This document shows positions 63,444 to 64,000 of a DNA stretch of 64,000 nucleotides, in pieces. The stretch covers positions 2,604,001 through 2,668,000 of the forward strand of contig NZ_JAFBCD010000001.1 of assembly GCF_016907545.1 (NCBI RefSeq), written 5' to 3'. Within the stretch, counting starts at the first letter, position 1, and every line of letters begins with the position of its first letter. The notes under the pieces are model-generated. The model was not told the DNA's origin. It did not search any database and saw only the letters and a list, made by a program, of their open reading frames with translations. Origin of the DNA: Paenarthrobacter ilicis (GTDB lineage Bacteria > Actinomycetota > Actinomycetes > Actinomycetales > Micrococcaceae). Both the position numbers and the translations under genes were made by a program.

Positions 63444-64000
63444 ATGGATATCCTCAACCAACTTGCCAGCACCTTCTTTGACTGGGAGGCAATGGGTGAA
63501 GTCCTTCCCAAGATGTTCGCCGTCGGTCTCCCGAACACTCTGATCCTGGCTGTCATTTCCGGCATCATCGGGACAGCGATAGGAATGCTGCTCGCCCTGA
63601 TGGGGATCTCCCGGAACGCAGCAGCACGGTGGATAGCCCGCGTCTACACAGATATTCTGCGCGGGCTTCCGCCGGTGCTCACCATCCTGGTGATCGGATT
63701 TGGTTTCGGCCCGATTCTCCGTCAACTCACAGGGTCCACCAGCCCCTACCCCATGGCGATTGCGGCGTTGTCCATGATGTCCGGCGCCTACATCGGTGAG
63801 ATCTTCCGCTCCGGTATCCAAAGCGTGGACAAGGGCCAGCTCGAGGCCACCCGCGCTTTGGGGTTCAGCTATGGCTCGGCCATGCGCCTTGTGGTGGTGC
63901 CCCAGGGCATTCGTCGTGTCCTGCCCGCGTTGGTCAACCAGTTCATCGCCTTGATCAAGGAGTCCTCCCTGGTCTTCATGCTTGGCCTGCTGGCGACGGA
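63444..64000 (+). CDS. Amino-acid ABC transporter permease (partial, cut by window end)
   Basis: First 185 residues from ATG 63444; the stop lies past the window. HisMQ-type permease: TM1 (FAVGLPNTLILAVISGIIGTAIGMLL), PPVLTILVIGFGFGP, SMMSGAYIGEIFRSGIQSVDKGQLEATRALGFSYGSAMRLVVVPQGIRRVLPALVNQFIALIKESSLVF, which includes the EAA loop (EATRALGFS). It pairs with the binding protein just upstream; an ATPase gene is expected beyond the edge. Confidence 0.92.
   Translation, partial: MDILNQLASTFFDWEAMGEVLPKMFAVGLPNTLILAVISGIIGTAIGMLLALMGISRNAAARWIARVYTDILRGLPPVLTILVIGFGFGPILRQLTGSTSPYPMAIAALSMMSGAYIGEIFRSGIQSVDKGQLEATRALGFSYGSAMRLVVVPQGIRRVLPALVNQFIALIKESSLVFMLGLLAT

Noticed and set aside
1..64000. 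CRISPR arrays, prophage, transposases, rRNA, riboswitches
   Set aside because: None was found by eye. The direct repeats present are tandem or duplicated-tRNA repeats, not spaced CRISPR repeats.

Overview
This window is chromosomal DNA from a high-GC Gram-positive actinobacterium, most probably a member of the Micrococcaceae close to Arthrobacter/Paenarthrobacter. The inference rests on gene content: MtrAB-LpqB, an AdnA/AdnB helicase-nuclease pair, a tetracysteine/HRDC UvrD2, SigK-RskA, UPF0182, a DUF2342-type protein, a PDZ-Lon (YlbL) protein and frequent GTG/TTG starts with GTGA/ATGA stop-start overlaps. No insertion sequence, prophage, CRISPR array or integrase was seen; this is ordinary core and near-core chromosome with a few odd loci.

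Layout. 1-7.7 kb (minus strand): YcaQ-type glycosylase, ribosome hibernation factor, ComF-like protein, then lpqB-mtrB-mtrA. The mtrA reading frame is broken by an apparent 2-base loss in a GC-dinucleotide run. 7.8-14.2 kb (plus): a tightly overlapped operon of membrane protein, DUF4129, DUF4350, MoxR ATPase and DUF58, then DUF4166. 14.2-21.3 kb (minus): MetE-like protein, chorismate mutase, and a peptide ABC transporter with fused ATPases. 21.6-24.1 kb: a metacaspase-like protein converging on a thermolysin-like HEXXH protein. 24.2-28.5 kb (minus): mnmA, cysteine desulfurase, a lipoprotein and a diacylglycerol-kinase-like protein. 28.6-31.7 kb (plus): J-domain protein, TrmL, sigK, rskA, strong terminator. 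31.8-36.4 kb (minus): gluconate permease and kinase, PIG-L deacetylase, electron-transfer flavoprotein.

36.6-41.7 kb is an envelope-stress block: HtrA (minus) divergent from a TPM-domain protein and a PspA homologue (plus). 41.7-43.0 kb holds a GntR regulator and two identical initiator tRNA genes, each inside a perfect 133-bp direct repeat that also carries its terminator. 43.1-49.7 kb: UPF0182, PDZ-Lon protease, DUF2342 protein and YgjP-like metallopeptidase. 49.7-62.2 kb is mostly DNA repair and nucleotide metabolism: UvrD2, NudC, a phosphotransferase, AdnB, AdnA, an alkyltransferase-like protein and a DEDDh exonuclease. 62.5-64 kb starts an amino-acid ABC transporter cut off by the window edge.

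No clearly new multi-gene system is evident. The observations most worth a second look are the disrupted mtrA, the duplicated tRNA-fMet cassette, the caspase/HEXXH convergent pair, the TPM-PspA-HtrA block, and a possible 48-residue Cys-containing small protein at the right end. Start sites were chosen by inspecting ribosome-binding sites and overlaps by eye and remain provisional where stated.
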